Source of the DNA: Ariolimax columbianus
Lineage: Eukaryota > Mollusca > Gastropoda > Stylommatophora > Arionidae
Assembly (NCBI GenBank): GCA_036924085.1
Contig: JAVGWX010000007.1
Coordinates: 30,605,953-30,669,952, forward strand
Length of the DNA: 64,000 bases
Direction of reading: 5' to 3'
Below are positions 10,300-21,970 of this stretch, one piece after another. Every line of letters starts with the position of its first letter. Position 1 is the stretch's first letter. The notes under the pieces were generated by a model, which saw only the letters and a program-made list of their open reading frames with translations, made no database searches and was not told where the DNA came from. Made by a program: the position numbers and the translations under genes.

Positions 10300-11005
10300 T
10301 TACTGTCTGTTTCTGTTTTCAAGAATCGACGTCACTGCACTCCAGGTCTACCCATAGGTGCTCAGTCTCTCATCAAATGCCGTAAAATATGGATGATTAT
10401 GGTCCCTGTAGCTCGCTGGTTGTACACTCTCCTGCTCCGTCCTCTCATGCCCCATACTCTGCTCGAACCTCTTTTAATGTCGAAACTTTGCAGTCTGTGG
10501 ATTGCTGCTTCATCTTTTGCGGTGTCCTCATCTAGCAGGCGGACATTGATTGATTTCAAAATGTCACTTCTATCCATCACTAATGGGCCCACGATGGGTG
10601 CTTGTGAAGCCATGATGTTCTGATGGCTGCTTGGATGCTTCATAGTCGCCCGGTGCGGTATTTCTGAGACCCATTCTGTGAAGGTAGGCCTTGAGTCAGC
10701 AAAGTTCGGGTCTATGTCTGCCAATCTCTGCCAAGTTTGTCTATGCTCTCATTTTCTGACTTGTATTCTCTGTGCTAGTCTCTCCATTTCGTTCTAGTGG
10801 ATCTCTCGATGAGTGCTTTTCTTTTTGTATAGCTTTGTGGATGGCGAGTATGTGAGCCACCTCTACCGGCTTTTGCGAGCTCATCTGCCTTCTCCTTTCC
10901 AAGGATCCCACTGGTTACCTGACGAGATCAGAATTACATTTCTGAATAGCTGCATTAGCTACGGAGTTCATTTAATGGTGTCGGCACTTTCAACAATGAA
11001 TGGAA
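10300..11005 (-). mobile_element. LINE-E-type relic, possibly chimeric
   Basis: The upstream part (about 10,620-11,000 on the minus strand) gives decayed RNase H/zinc-knuckle fragments across frames, including FTEWVSEIPHRA and SKQPSEH-like pieces in the position of the usual knuckle. At about 10,612 the open frame passes into a different C-terminal segment containing MDRSDILKSI, KDEAAIHRLQSF and RSRRVYNQRATG. A related segment follows an RNase H frame at 48,230-48,430 (CDILKSVSDHLL, AMHRLQDF, SWYNQR), so a LINE with this C-terminus exists. The junction may be a recombination between LINE types or a lineage-specific tail. Confidence 0.6.
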
Positions 11006-11800
11006 CTTAGCTAATATTGAAGTTTAGAGTTGTACAAATTTCCTATTTCGGTTGGGAGATGTAGGCTTGTCACTCCAACAAGTGTACGAGTGAAGTAGGA
11101 GGATCCGACATGCTGTGAGTTCTGTGACAAACTCTTCTCAACCGGGGCAGACATACCTACCAGAGTCAACTGCAGCAGTGTGATGACAAATCGCCATGAT
11201 TTGCTTCAATTCAGCAAAGTGTATTTGATTGAAGTGGGCGACAATACAGCTGACTCGTGAATTAAAACACCAACTCGGTACATGAGTGGCTACGCAAACG
11301 ACTATAATACTTTCTTTCTAGAAGAATCTTTGCACATGTTATACGATCGGAGACTTGTGTTTCAAACGTAATGAACACTACGTCGACAATTTATTCAGTT
11401 GTGCTACTTTGTCTTAATAAATTTTAAAGTGCATATAAAATTACGGTTTTGATTTGAAGCAACATAGCGCGCGCGCGGCGCAGCTCCGTTCATTTCAGCA
11501 TAGTTTCGTACTTCAATGTTTCTGTGTGCCTGAGATGTAAAGGTGAGTTTTGATAGCTCACTTTCTCTTTTGCCCTGGATCTTGCTCTCTGGTAGAAGAC
11601 TTTCATGTGGGATATTGTGTCCTACCCAACTCAATCTTCATGTGTTTATCATTTTCAATATTTATCTTTGTGCTTCACTTTCTTGTCTAGTATATACCAG
11701 GAGTAAAAAAAATATAACCTTCATAGGGCATGTTGTGTTAATATAAAAACATTACGATTGCTTTGTGACTCTCCTTTCTATGTGTTCCGAGCGTATTCTT
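11006..11800. other. Unassigned sequence
   Basis: Contains a minus-strand open frame of 76 codons at 11,404-11,634 that has no recognisable motif. I do not call it a gene. Confidence 0.4.
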
Positions 11801-13045
11801 ACAAATCTACTTACCTTTGCCTATTAATAGCACTGTTAGAAAACTAAATAAATGAGCATGTTTATAAAGTACTCTTTGAAAAATAACTATAAATAGCTAA
11901 CTTTTTATTTTGATAGTAGTTAGACAACTAACTAACTTTGCCTGTTATTACTGGAGTACTAGATCACTGGACGTAGTTCTTCATCGGCGCTTACATCGTT
12001 GCAGATCCTAACTTCTCTTCCAATGGTCTCTGTCTTGGGTTATGGTCGACCAGTGGATAATGAGTCGCCCTTCTGTGGTATCGAGAATGTTGTTGTGGGA
12101 TGGAAGGGAGTCGGAACGTTTTGGTGTTCCTCCCCGTGGTAGTTTCTTGTCTCTGGGGTACCATATTGCTGTCGCTCCAATGATCCGTTCTTCGCAGTAA
12201 GTGCCTTGCCAAACCCCCGGTCCCCCGCCTCCCAGCATCGTTTCATCTTGTCTGCATAAATGACATCATCTTCCACCAGAGACAACTGACGTTTGTCCGA
12301 GTTGTGAAGAATATATGTGCGCTGGCTATGAAACGTGAGGCCGACCACGCGTCTCTAAAGGAAGGCTTGGGTCACTATGTGTTTGGAATCCATCTCTTTC
12401 GTGAGTGTCCATGTTTCCGCCGCATATAATATTGCAGGTAGTACTATGGAGTTGAAGAGAAAGCCGTCCAACCCGCGCGACGCCATCTTGTCAACTTTGG
12501 GCTCAAGTCATGCTGCATGTGGAGCAGACGTCCAAGGTAGATGTACTCGTCTACGTCGTCCAGTCTCTCTCCATCTAGGAAAACTGGGCCGCGGGAAGCG
12601 AATCGATTGAGGATGACTTTCGTCTTGGACGTGTTCACTTAGAGTCCCGATTTCGTTCCCCCCTCGGTGGAGCACTGCTAGCATTTTATTGAAGTCTGTG
12701 GCTGCCTCCGTGATGAGTACTAGTCTGTTAATAGTGTTGTTCTAAAACTAGCATTGCCCGTATAAAGTACTGTTAACAAACTAACTAACTTTGTCTGTTA
12801 ATAGTACTGCTTGAAAATAAACATTGCCTTTTAATAGTCCTATTAAAAATCTAACTGCCCTTGCCTGTTAATGTTACTATTAGAAAATTTAATAACTGCA
12901 TGTTAAAAGTAATGTTTAATAACTAACTATAAATAGCTAACGTTGCCTTTTGATAGTATTTTTAGTTGTTAGAAAACTATATACCTTTGCCTATTAATAT
13001 TACTGTTAAATATCTAACTACGTTTGCCTTGCATTAGTACTAGAG
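11800..13045. repeat. Degenerate ~35-bp minisatellite, split by LINE-G
   Basis: Units of the TTGCCTGTTAATAGTACTG / AAAACTAACTAAC type occur at about 11,800-11,960 and 12,715-13,045. The intervening 11,961-12,713 is a LINE insertion. Confidence 0.75.
11961..12713 (-). mobile_element. LINE-G relic (RTE-like RT C-terminus)
   Basis: Minus-strand reading starts with NTSKTKVILN, then a DDVDEYIYLGRLLHM block and KLTRWRRAGW. These are typical of the RT thumb region of RTE-type LINEs. A later frame gives ATAIWYPRDKK and a terminal DRDHWK. At least two frameshifts are present. GAGTACTAG occurs at both ends (about 11,952-11,960 and 12,714-12,722), a possible TSD drawn from the surrounding array. Confidence 0.75.
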
Positions 13046-13164
13046 TGTCACCCACTAGGAGTATAATTAAGAGAGATGAGAGAGTGCAGGGTAGATGGTA
13101 AAGGTGGTGCCATAACAGACATTGCCGTCTATGATGAATTATGAATTATTATACATTAATAGCG

Positions 13165-13220
13165 TACGAAGAAGAATAAGAAGAAAAAAAGAAGAAGAAG
13201 AAAAAGAAGAAGAAGATATA
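13165..13220. repeat. (AAG)n microsatellite
   Basis: Imperfect AAGAAGAAG tract. Confidence 0.9.
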
Positions 13221-13379
13221 TATGTAGATATTAGTGTAGTATTTCTCCGTTTTTGTAGAAAATGGATTGCCGGGACCGATCTTCATTGTTTTTCTTTCAA
13301 CAATAAGCCAAGTACCAATTTACATATTGGTAGACTTGAACATGTCGAAAATGGGGGTCGTTGTTGTTCGCATCTATTC

Positions 13380-13900
13380 GACTGAGTTGAGTAAACCCAT
13401 GACGACTTTTCTTTCGTGGCAGGTTACAGTGATTCTTTTTATATCCCTAGACATATTTGTTATTGTTTAATGCCCACATTGAGAAAGTTTACTCTTTTGT
13501 GCGCCTTGAAAAGGGCGTTAAGTGGCGATTGAAGTAGCTGTCCTCACATCCCGAGTGTGCTGATGAAGGTGAACCGTGGTCCTCAGGGAGGCTATGCTAT
13601 GTTTGACCTCATTTTCGTGACGCTACTACGGTGATCATGTCGATCCTGTCCCTCGTCAGCCAGACTGCTCTGAACACTACACGTTTCAAGGAAACTCTAT
13701 AGGAAATATTTAATAAAATGAACCGGCAGCGTCCTTCCGGCTGTAGTGCCATACGAGACTGCTCAGTAAGCGCATCACTTGAGATTAGTGTCGATCCACT
13801 CCTCGTTGATCAGACCGCAGTGGCAAAACCTGTTTCGAGGTGCACCAACGTGGACTGGGTGTGAGGTCTTTATCAGTATATTTCACTTTGCCCAGATTAC
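13380..13900 (-). repeat. Dispersed repeat D, one full and one partial copy
   Basis: 13,380-13,700 carries GTGGCAGGTTACAGTGATTC, the AATGCCCACATTGAGAAAG block, TTTTGTGCGCCTTGAAAAG and CGTCAGCCAGACTGCTCTGA. A second partial copy (TTGATCAGACCGCAGTGGCA) follows at 13,770-13,900. The orientation is set by other copies, which end in (CAA)n on the opposite strand. Confidence 0.7.
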
Positions 13901-14289
13901 CCTTCGCTTCCTGATAACCTGGGCCCAACTCGGTTTATTTGCAAGATGAGGCAAGGTCACTTGCCACTCTGATAATCAGACGATATAAAGAATAGCACCA
14001 TTCAATCTGTTATCTCATGTGACTATCAAGTCTCATATCCAATATGTTTCAACACAAACCTTTATAGGATGTGTACATGTATTGCTATTGCAGTTCGGTC
14101 TTCTGAAACCTGAACTATTCTGCAGAGCAATCAGAAGCAATTGAAGCCTTTCACATGCGTAGACACAGGCGCATTTTTGCGATTCACTGTTATAGGCCGG
14201 GTCAACGCACCACCTGGTTAGGTAAAATGTAAAAGACACCATTCTCAATGCATGCAAATTGGGATGCAGTCACTTACCTTCTGCATGTG

Positions 14290-14750
14290 CGGTTTGCTTA
14301 TATAGCATATATACACATCTTTAGAGCCTGTATTTTTCATGTGGCAGCGTATGATTGTGAATCATGGACGATTACCAAAACATATAGACAAAGAATCGAA
14401 TCCTTCGAGTCAAAATGTTACAGAAAGATCCTCAGAATACCCTGTACAGAGAAACGGCCAAATATAAACATTCTGCAAGAGTTGAACATAGAGGAGAACT
14501 GGTTTATCCATTGCATTTTGCCAAGAAAATGTAAATATTTTGGTCTCATCAAGAGACACGACAGTCTCGAGAGAACAGTGATGGAAGGCATGGTGCCAGG
14601 TAAAAGAGGCAGGGGAGACCAAGACAACGATTACACCAAGATATCTAGGAATGCCTGGGTATGACTGGTGGAGGCTGGAGTTTTAGCAAGGGAAATAATT
14701 TCTTTCAGACAGACTGGGATCGCAGCGACGTCCTATAAAGGACATGATGA

Positions 14751-14752
<2 letters not shown>
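14290..14752 (+). mobile_element. LINE-B copy with a long surviving frame
   Basis: One frame is open from about 14,248 to 14,664. It includes ACIFHVAAYDCESWTITK, ESFESKCYRKILRIPC, LPRKCKYFGLIKRH and LERTVMEGMVPGKRGRG. A one-base loss near 14,620 shifts the frame; the expected end (EAGVLAREIISFRQTG) continues in another frame to a tail of ATGATGATG. No RT catalytic core is present because the copy is 5'-truncated. The tail runs straight into (AT)n. Confidence 0.88.

Positions 14753-14824
<72 letters not shown>
14752..14824. repeat. (AT)n microsatellite at a LINE-B tail
   Basis: About 36 uninterrupted AT units begin directly after the ATGATG tail of the LINE-B copy. Confidence 0.95.
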
Positions 14825-14827
<3 letters not shown>

Positions 14828-16020
14828 GCATAGTTTTTACTAATGTCACAAATTTAGCAGAACGGTCGAGTAAATAGAATATTGTATTAATGCTTAGAGC
14901 ATAGACTCGTTCACTGTAGCAGGGCGTTACAAATGTTCAAAATAATCAATAACAGAAAAAAAATTGGGCCTCATTCCTAGGCCTAAAACAAGGACCACTT
15001 CCCGAGACATTCCACCAACAGCACATCCAAGCGTCACCTTGGCATCCTTTGGGCTCGTAATGTTGCGCAAGTCACTTAGAGAACTTTTATGTATTTTTCC
15101 TCGAACTAAAGCCCGTGTTTTGGGTCAGATATTTATATTTAGAATCATTCCTTTTTCCCCTTTGTATTAACGTTTTGTTTTTAGGACTAATTCTTTGGAC
15201 TTGTTATGAGGGACTTGTTGCATGTTTCCATGACGTTCTCACACCCAGATTTGAATCTATTCCTCATTCATCAGGAACCAATGTCCGCATTCTCGTTTTT
15301 ATGTGTTTGTCCTTGACTTTTTGTCAATGAAGTATTACATGCGAAAGTTGGAAGGAATAATTGCATGCTTATTAATGATATTGTGGTCCAGTTATTAGTA
15401 CTAGTTTCTAGCCAGGATATGTGTTAGCTTTAAATGCGTTGGCTATATGTTCTCAATTCAGCTTTTTGTCATTAGTATTGCAATTCGTTGTTTACCCACA
15501 TTTTAAACGTCATAATAGAATGCCTAAAGCAAAATAGATCATTTCAGTTGTTTTATTGCAGGCCACCTTTTATCAGAACAAAGTGCTTTTTATCTATTTT
15601 CAAGATTTTAGTCCTGGATGCAAACATTTTGTAAGTTTACGAACTCTGATATAAGTAAATTCGTTGATTGAAAGAAGTATTCCTTCTCTAAACGAAAGAC
15701 ATTAACAATCAAACAAACACGCACAAAAATATAATTAATATAATATTGTCTGCGATCTGACTTTTATTAACTGGCTTTCATCAGGTCATACCGTTGACTT
15801 CACTTATAAAGGTCCTTCCAGAAATGGACCATTGAAATTTATAGTTTAAATTTGCGTTATTCGTAAGAGCACATCTTTCTTCATCAGTTCTGTGTAGATC
15901 ATCATGACCCACCTATTCGGCTTACTTCGCTCTCATATTTGCTTTTACATATCGGTAATGCGCGTTTTAATTTATGACAAAAATCCGTGTGTGGGTTTGA
16001 ATATAAAATGAGAAAGAGAA
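14825..16020. other. Unassigned sequence
   Basis: No recognised element or long open frame. Mildly AT-rich. Confidence 0.4.
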
Positions 16021-16029
16021 TAAAATTGT

Positions 16030-16500
16030 ACGTTGATCTCTCGATCCTCCCAACTGCCGTCCAATTTCTCCCTCCCAGGCTTGTGTTTAAACAGCGAGGA
16101 CAAATAATACAGCGCAAACATGACGTGAATACACCAGAATAGGAGACGATTGGGTACAGGGACGTACACAGTGGTGGCTTGACAAACGAGCTACTTTGGT
16201 GTAGTTTTAGATTCAGTGATTTTAAACTCCACTGTTTAATGTGGTGGCTGATTGTTTGAATCTGTCCCCGGGCTTATTATCGATAGATCGGAGACCAGAC
16301 TGTGCTGACGGAGACCCTTGCGTTTCTTCGAATGTTTGAAAAATGGCGTCGTATTATTCAGCTGGGAAGGGACTATTGTTTCGACAAGACCATCTTATGC
16401 GACCCAGAAGTATCCGAGGAAGCATTCTGGGTACATTCTACACATGTTCGAAGGGTACGCTCGTGTGTGTGCCAACAGGATGTTTGATCTTTTTTAGGAA
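16030..16500 (+). repeat. Duplicated segment, copy 1
   Basis: Shares ordered blocks with 18,110-18,518 and 18,900-18,960: GTTTAAACAGCGAGGACAAA, ACATGACGTGAAT, TAGTTTTAGATTCAGTG, TTATTATCGATAGATCG, CATCTTATGCGA and GTGTGTGTGCCAACA. The offset is about 2.07 kb, with clear sequence divergence. The nature of the duplicated unit is unknown. Confidence 0.75.
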
Positions 16501-16894
16501 TTCTATTTTTTGGTGTGCATTGCTTAGTGTTTTGTGACACCCATTTGCATATGTGCTTGGATACAAGATTCATATCTGCGAAATTTAAGATTTTGTTATT
16601 ACAAAGTAAACAGGTTAAAGATGTTCATTTCTGGAAATTGTAGATCTTTCAGTCAGAAAAACCGTTGATACATTGTTTTGGTACGTAAACTTGGTTAGAA
16701 TTAATGTGTTTGCCTGTGTTTATTGCAATGGAGATAAAGATTAAATAGCGTTGATAAATTATTTATGTTTAGGAAATAAAATGTAGACTAGAAATAGTAG
16801 AAGGTTTCGTCACAAGCTTCATGATTATATTATGGTCTTTTCTGAGATGCAGTCAATCTTTCGGTGTTCATTGTGATGTTGTTGAATGCACACT

Positions 16895-17260
16895 ATGAAT
16901 ATGTTTACTCGTTGGTACGTCCTAAAAAGTACGCCAAGTGCCGGGTTGCAGTAGCTTTCCTCTCATATCCCGAACGGGCTGATGAAAGTAGTCCAGTGTC
17001 CTTCGGGTGGTTGTGTTATGTTTGGCTTCTTCTGCGTGCCTCTCATTACTACGGGAACCACGTTGATTCCCCACCTCGCTTGCCAGGCTGCTATGAAAAC
17101 AGCCCGTTTCCCCGGAGACCAGCGGGGAAGTGAGATTGGGGTTTTGGCTAGTTTATTTTACCTGATCTTGGCTAGTATATTTTACCTGATCTTGGCTAGA
17201 ATATTTTACCTCATCCTGACCAACATGTCCGATCAGTTTGACTTGCGTGACCAGACATTA
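16895..17260 (-). repeat. Dispersed repeat D with a local 23-bp triplication
   Basis: Carries AAGTACGCCAAGTGCCGGG, CATATCCCGAACGGGCTGAT and TGCCAGGCTGCTATGAAAAC, matching other D copies. Near 17,145-17,215 a unit like TTTTACCTGATCTTGGCTAG is repeated three times. This is the same element position where the 46.5 kb copy carries a 37-bp array. Confidence 0.75.
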
Positions 17261-17439
17261 GTCTTTAAGCTATTCGTGCATAGCGTCCCTTGTACATTTG
17301 TTCACATACTTTTGTTCCAGCCCATCCCACAAAAGCACTGGGTGGCAAGAGACACCTTGCAGTGATTTAGGATTGTTAGTTGCAGAACACAGACCTCAAC
17401 CCAAGATTATTATTGGCAATGAAGAATTGAACACGTGGA

Positions 17440-17995
17440 TTACTTTGAAAACTTTGACTCTATGATAACAAACGTTGGACTAAGATTGTCCATAACAATG
17501 CATAAACTGAGTAGTATGAAAAATGTGTGGCACAATACTAACAAAGAATTACAATTGAATATCCTAAGAACATGCATATTTCCTGTGGAAATGTACGTAT
17601 GTTAGATATCGGCTATCACGCAAGTATTAAGAAAGACGAAAATGCTACAGAAGAAGCCTACAAATACGTTGTGTGAAGAAAATAATGAATAAAGCCAATT
17701 TGCAAGATATGAGTGTCTAAGAAAACAGGTTTTTAAACCACGTTATGTATCGGAAACTGAGGTTTTTTGGCCACATAAAGCGCCATCGCGGACTGGAAAA
17801 AGCAGTTCTGGGGGGCATCGCTCCAGGAAGACGAGGCAGAGACCGACCAAGGCATAGATGAACACAAGACATCCAGAACACCTTAACCATGAACATGGAG
17901 CAGGCGGATAGACTTACTTCTGATCGAGATTCATATAGAATAGCTTGGAGGGATTAGAGCGACGTTCTTCCAAGAACATGCTGCATGTTGATGAT
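17440..17995 (+). mobile_element. LINE-B-like relic, divergent
   Basis: Plus-strand decayed RT C-terminus. Scattered pieces in different frames include a VMYRKLRFFGHIKRHRGLEK segment, APGRRGRDRPRHR and a tail near CATGCTGCATGTTGATGATGAG. It is more diverged than the other LINE-B copies and heavily frameshifted. Confidence 0.75.
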
Positions 17996-18109
17996 GAGAT
18001 GTAGTAATCGTTGCATTATGTCTGTTTACTGTTTTCTTATAAGTAGAATTGTATCTACATAAAAGGAAGTTGGATGTTTTTAGTAAGGCCAAGCAAATAA
18101 TGCAATTAT

Positions 18110-18518
18110 ATACGTTGCTCTCGCGTCCTCCTCACTAGCCTTCTTGTTCTCCCTTCCCGGCTGGTACGTATGGCTTTGTGTGCGTGTTTAAACACCGAGG
18201 ACAAATAATACAGAGCAAACATGACGTGAATGCCTCAAAATAGAGAACATTGAGTACACGGATGTACAGAGTGGTGACTTACCATACGGTCTACTTTGTC
18301 GCAGTTTTAGATTCAGTGGTTTTTTTTTAAGCTCCTTAGTTTAGCGTGGTGGATCATTGTATTTCTGTGTCTTCAGGCTATTATCGATAGATCGAAGAAC
18401 AAACTGATCTCAGGGAGAAATTTATCTTTGTTCCAACATTTGAGAAATGGCGCTGTTTTCTTCATCAGTTTCTGGTCTATTGTTACGATCAGGTCAACTT
18501 ATGCGAAAGATTTGCTTT
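18110..18518 (+). repeat. Duplicated segment, copy 2 (split by retroposon R)
   Basis: Homologue of 16,030-16,500. Its continuation after the retroposon R insertion is at 18,895-18,960 (CGTGTGTGTGCTAACACG matches 16,458-16,480). Confidence 0.75.
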
Positions 18519-18529
18519 ATGTTTGAGAG

Positions 18530-18883
18530 GGATCAAGACGCTGAGTAGCGCATAAACTAAAGCGGTCAGCGACCCATAGCTGGCTGCTAGCGTCAGGGTC
18601 AGCGAACCAGAGCTGACAAGATCCTTCTACACTTCCACGCGGTGATCATGGATAACAGGCTGCAACAGAGCACACTGTCTAAGTAGAAGGGATCGAAGAG
18701 GGAGGACAACCAAGTACTCAAAAATGCTTGCTCAAGTCGGATGTGTTGAACGGAAAGGTGCAAATATCGCAGTCAAGCTGTAAACCACGACACAACGCAT
18801 TCCGTTCTCTGGACTACATTCCACTACTTGCAAAGCTTTTTTCAGGGCTTGGTAAGGGAGATTGCGAGCGAACAAAGAAGAAG
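18530..18883 (+). mobile_element. Retroposon R, complete copy with 11-bp TSD
   Basis: A 354-bp insert flanked by TATGTTTGAGA at 18,519-18,529 and 18,884-18,894. It begins GGGATCAAGACGCTGAG, contains CAGGGTCAGCGAACCAGAGC and CAAGTCGGATGTGTTGAACG, and ends GCGAACAAAGAAGAAG. Length and both ends agree with the 4,693-5,051 copy. It interrupts the duplicated segment, so it inserted after that duplication. Confidence 0.82.
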
Positions 18884-19064
18884 TATGTTTGAGAAAACGT
18901 GTGTAAAACATTCTAAACATGTTTGCGGGTTTACGTCCGTGTGTGTGCTAACACGTGTTTCCTTCAACGGTTTATTGTGTACATATTGTTTATAAATAAT
19001 GTTTCAACGACAATGTGTGAGTTTTGCGATTCCTCTGGTAATATGTTCAATTCAAATAAGCAAC

Positions 19065-19200
19065 TACTGGTATCACATCGATCCACATTTCATTAGCCAG
19101 ACTGCTTTGAAAACAGCATGTTTCCATGGAACGCTGCATGAAAGACAGACAGTGGTCTTCGTCAGCATATTGTACTTGACCTAGACGCGATGTCCTGGTC
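19065..19200 (-). repeat. Dispersed repeat D, fragment
   Basis: Matches the TTAGCCAGACTGCTTTGAAA and CAGCATGTTTCCATGGA blocks of repeat D. Confidence 0.6.
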
Positions 19201-19708
19201 AGACTAGAGTCCCATTTCCTCTACATGATAGTGCAGTGGGTCTATTCATTCTACACTCAACATCCATTTAGATCCACTGGGTGGAGTATAAGCATTCGTT
19301 CATGGTGAAATGCACTGAATTGAACAAATCAATCGTCCTCATCGTCTTCGTCATTCTCTTACGAAATCAGACATATTTATCCTCATTAACTTGATGGTTT
19401 GCGGGGTCTTTCATAGCTTGATTCACTAGTTTGTACTGCAGATTTGGATAACGTGTTCAACTGTACAATTATCTGAACTGTGATAAAAAAAATGGACCGT
19501 ATTCTCATCTTTCATATCGCCGTAATCAATCCACCAGGATCTTGGTATCGAGCGATACGACTAATCTAATTCAAAGCAAATATTAAGGCCCTAGTAATCG
19601 ATTAGCCATTAACATTAATTTTTAAATGCATGGTTAGTATGTATGCGAATGAAGGTCTTGAGTGGACACTGCTAGTTCAACGTGATTTTTCTCTCACACA
19701 TACACACA

Positions 19709-19712
<4 letters not shown>

Positions 19713-19748
<36 letters not shown>

Positions 19749-19757
19749 TCGTTTATA

Positions 19758-19809
<52 letters not shown>
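19713..19809. repeat. Two (AT)n tracts
   Basis: Tracts at 19,713-19,746 and 19,762-19,809, separated by CTCGTTTATATGTAC. Confidence 0.95.
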
Positions 19810-19812
<3 letters not shown>

Positions 19813-19848
19813 GAAATCGGAACAAACTGCAACAAGTGAACATACATA

Positions 19849-20297
19849 CGATGCGCATGATGACGTCACTTTTGATGTATGGTGACAAAAGTGTGTCGAA
19901 CACAACATTGAAGAACTGGACAACAATATTTACAGAAGGACGTGAGTAAACAAAAGACCTTCCAAGACCAGGTCAGGCGCATATTGTTGTGTCAGAAGAG
20001 GCCATCGCCAAAATTGATGCCGCAATACGTGTGGACAGTTTCCGGAGCTTACGTTCGCCAAACTTTTGTCACTATACATTGCCTGCTTTCTGCGATGAAT
20101 GTCAACTGGTCGACATCCTTCAGCTGTTAGAAACTAAATCACCGCTCGCTGATTAACTCTGGACGGATTCCGTTTCACACTCGTCATGTTTTCAACGTTC
20201 TGCTGAGAAAGCTATGAGTTGGAGGATATTGGAACTTCCCCAAACTTGACGGTTGGTATGTGCTGTTTACATCAGAAGTTCGACATCATGCGCATCG
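19849..20297 (+). mobile_element. Non-autonomous mariner derivative
   Basis: A 449-bp element with perfect 14-bp terminal inverted repeats CGATGCGCATGATG, flanked on both sides by TA (19,847-19,848 and 20,298-20,299), the TSD expected of Tc1/mariner elements. The interior holds one recognisable piece of a mariner transposase N-terminal helix-turn-helix region (a segment with PRPGQAH and VSEEAIAKIDAAIRVDS), then decayed sequence. No DDD/DDE catalytic region is present. An inner inverted pair (ATGGTGACAAAAG near 19,880 and CTTTTGTCACTAT near 20,062) may mark a second nested element. It cannot move on its own. Confidence 0.8.
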
Positions 20298-20329
20298 TAC
20301 ACTGTTCTGTACAACATATTTGCGGAATG

Positions 20330-20965
20330 TATAATGAGAAATGTTCGAGAAGACGAGAACTTTGAAAGTTTCGATCCATTTACGATTGGGGCTCCAGAAT
20401 TGACAAAAATGGCGACTGCTCGAAAGAAATCAGAAGAAGACTAGCCATGGCAATGCAGAGACTGAACAGCCTGAAGAAATTATGGCAGAGCACCAACCAA
20501 ATGATAAAAGTAAAAGTCTTGAGAGCCTGTGTTTTCCCTGTGGCAGCTTATGGCTGTGAATCATGGACGATTACCAAAACTTCTAGACAAAGAATCGAAT
20601 CCTTCGAGCCAAAATGTTACAGAAAGATCCTCAAAATACCCTGGAAAGAGAAAAAAACAAATATAGGCATTCGGCAATAGTTGAGCATAGAGGAGAACTG
20701 GTTTATCAATTCCATTTTAGGCTAGAAAATGCAAATACTTTGGTCACATCAAGAGACACAACGGTCTTGAGAGAACGGTGATGGAAGGGTTGCTTCCATG
20801 CAAAAGAGGAGGAGGTAGACCAAGAAGACGATGGCACAAAGATATCTAAGAATGCCTGGGTATGACTGTGACGGAGGCTGGAGTTTTGGCAAGAGAACGA
20901 GTTTCTTTCAGACAGACTGTGATGGGAGCGACGTTCTACAAAGGACATGCTGCATGATAATGACC
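20330..20965 (+). mobile_element. LINE-B copy
   Basis: It starts near RIDKNGDCSKEIRRRL and continues through MAMQRLNSLKKLWQSTNQ and CVFPVAAYGCESWTITK. CYRKILKIPW follows before a stop at about 20,680. Other frames carry KCKYFGHIKRH, then a KRGGG and RRR segment, and RERVSFRQTV near the end. The beginning coincides with the point where the 85-640 copy is truncated. Non-functional. Confidence 0.88.
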
Positions 20966-21054
20966 ACTTTTTATATATCAATCAGCAAATTAAGGTTATT
21001 GAAGGGACAAAAGTCGTCGAAGATTCGACGGTACCGACCAAAGGACAAAAGTCG

Positions 21055-21420
21055 ATTCATCTTCATCTTCTCCTCGTATAATCAACTGATACTATGCTTC
21101 CAGCCCGGCTTGGTTCTCGAAGGAGATTGCGTTTCAGGTGTTCACCGGTCTCCCACAACTTCTCTAGCAAGGGGTTTCCCTGTCCAGACTTTCTCTCTTT
21201 GATTTTCATAAGTGGGGCAGTCCTGCAGGATATGTTCTGGTGTTTGCCTGCATGCTCGGCAATCGCACGTGACGATGTCTTTAAGACCCATAATGTGGAA
21301 TAGGGCCTTGAGTCTGCAATGTCCCGTTCTGAGTCTCAAGATCTGTGTCTTCCCAACCATGCCAAGTTTGTCTATGCTGTCATTTTCTGGCTTTAGTTTT
21401 TTGTTCTGATCTCCCCATTA
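21055..21420 (-). mobile_element. LINE-E 3' fragment
   Basis: Minus-strand open frame 21,142-21,360 reads TQILRLRTGHCRLKALFH, then the knuckle CDC-x3-QTPEHILQDC and PTYENQREKVW. Downstream in another frame comes an SIVSVDY-like end over ATCAACTGATACTATGCTTC, the same 3' terminus as at 37.7 kb and the unit of the 61 kb array. A GAA-rich tail region lies at 21,058-21,075. Confidence 0.82.
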
Positions 21421-21970
21421 CTTCAGAAAAACAACGTGCACAAAGCAGATGTTTTTGATTGGGAACAGGAAGAAGTCACTATGTGCTTAGCACGTTTTTT
21501 CTGGCGTCCAGAACTTGATTACTGATCTGTAGACGTGGTTTCGGGCCAAGACGGAGGAGTTCTACCATCAGGACATCAGGAAGGCGAAGAAGACGTTAGT
21601 GTATCGCCAAGCAGGGTGAATACATGAATAAAGTTTACACCAATGTCCAGGCAATTGTCTGGACTCTCCATGATAGTGTAAAACGTATAGACATCTCTCA
21701 AAGTTTAGAGAAAACTGAAATTGCAGTTGGGGATGAAGTAATATTACTAAACGTCCGTAGAGTATTCATATTAGAATCAGTATTGTCAAATAATACTTTT
21801 GTAATTTCATTTCGATCAGACTCATAAAACGTAAACCAAATTGAGCAATAAAAAGATTTAATGACATATTTACATATAATTGCATGAAGTCCATATAATA
21901 AATCTACGTGTATGTATATAAATAAAAGCACACAGACACACACAGACCATACATATATGTTGTATATATA
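21421..21970. other. Unassigned sequence
   Basis: Nothing nameable; AT-rich towards the right. Confidence 0.4.

Noticed and set aside
11404..11634. 76-codon minus-strand frame as a small gene
   Set aside because: No motif, no repeat partner, no splice or promoter context; length is within chance expectation.
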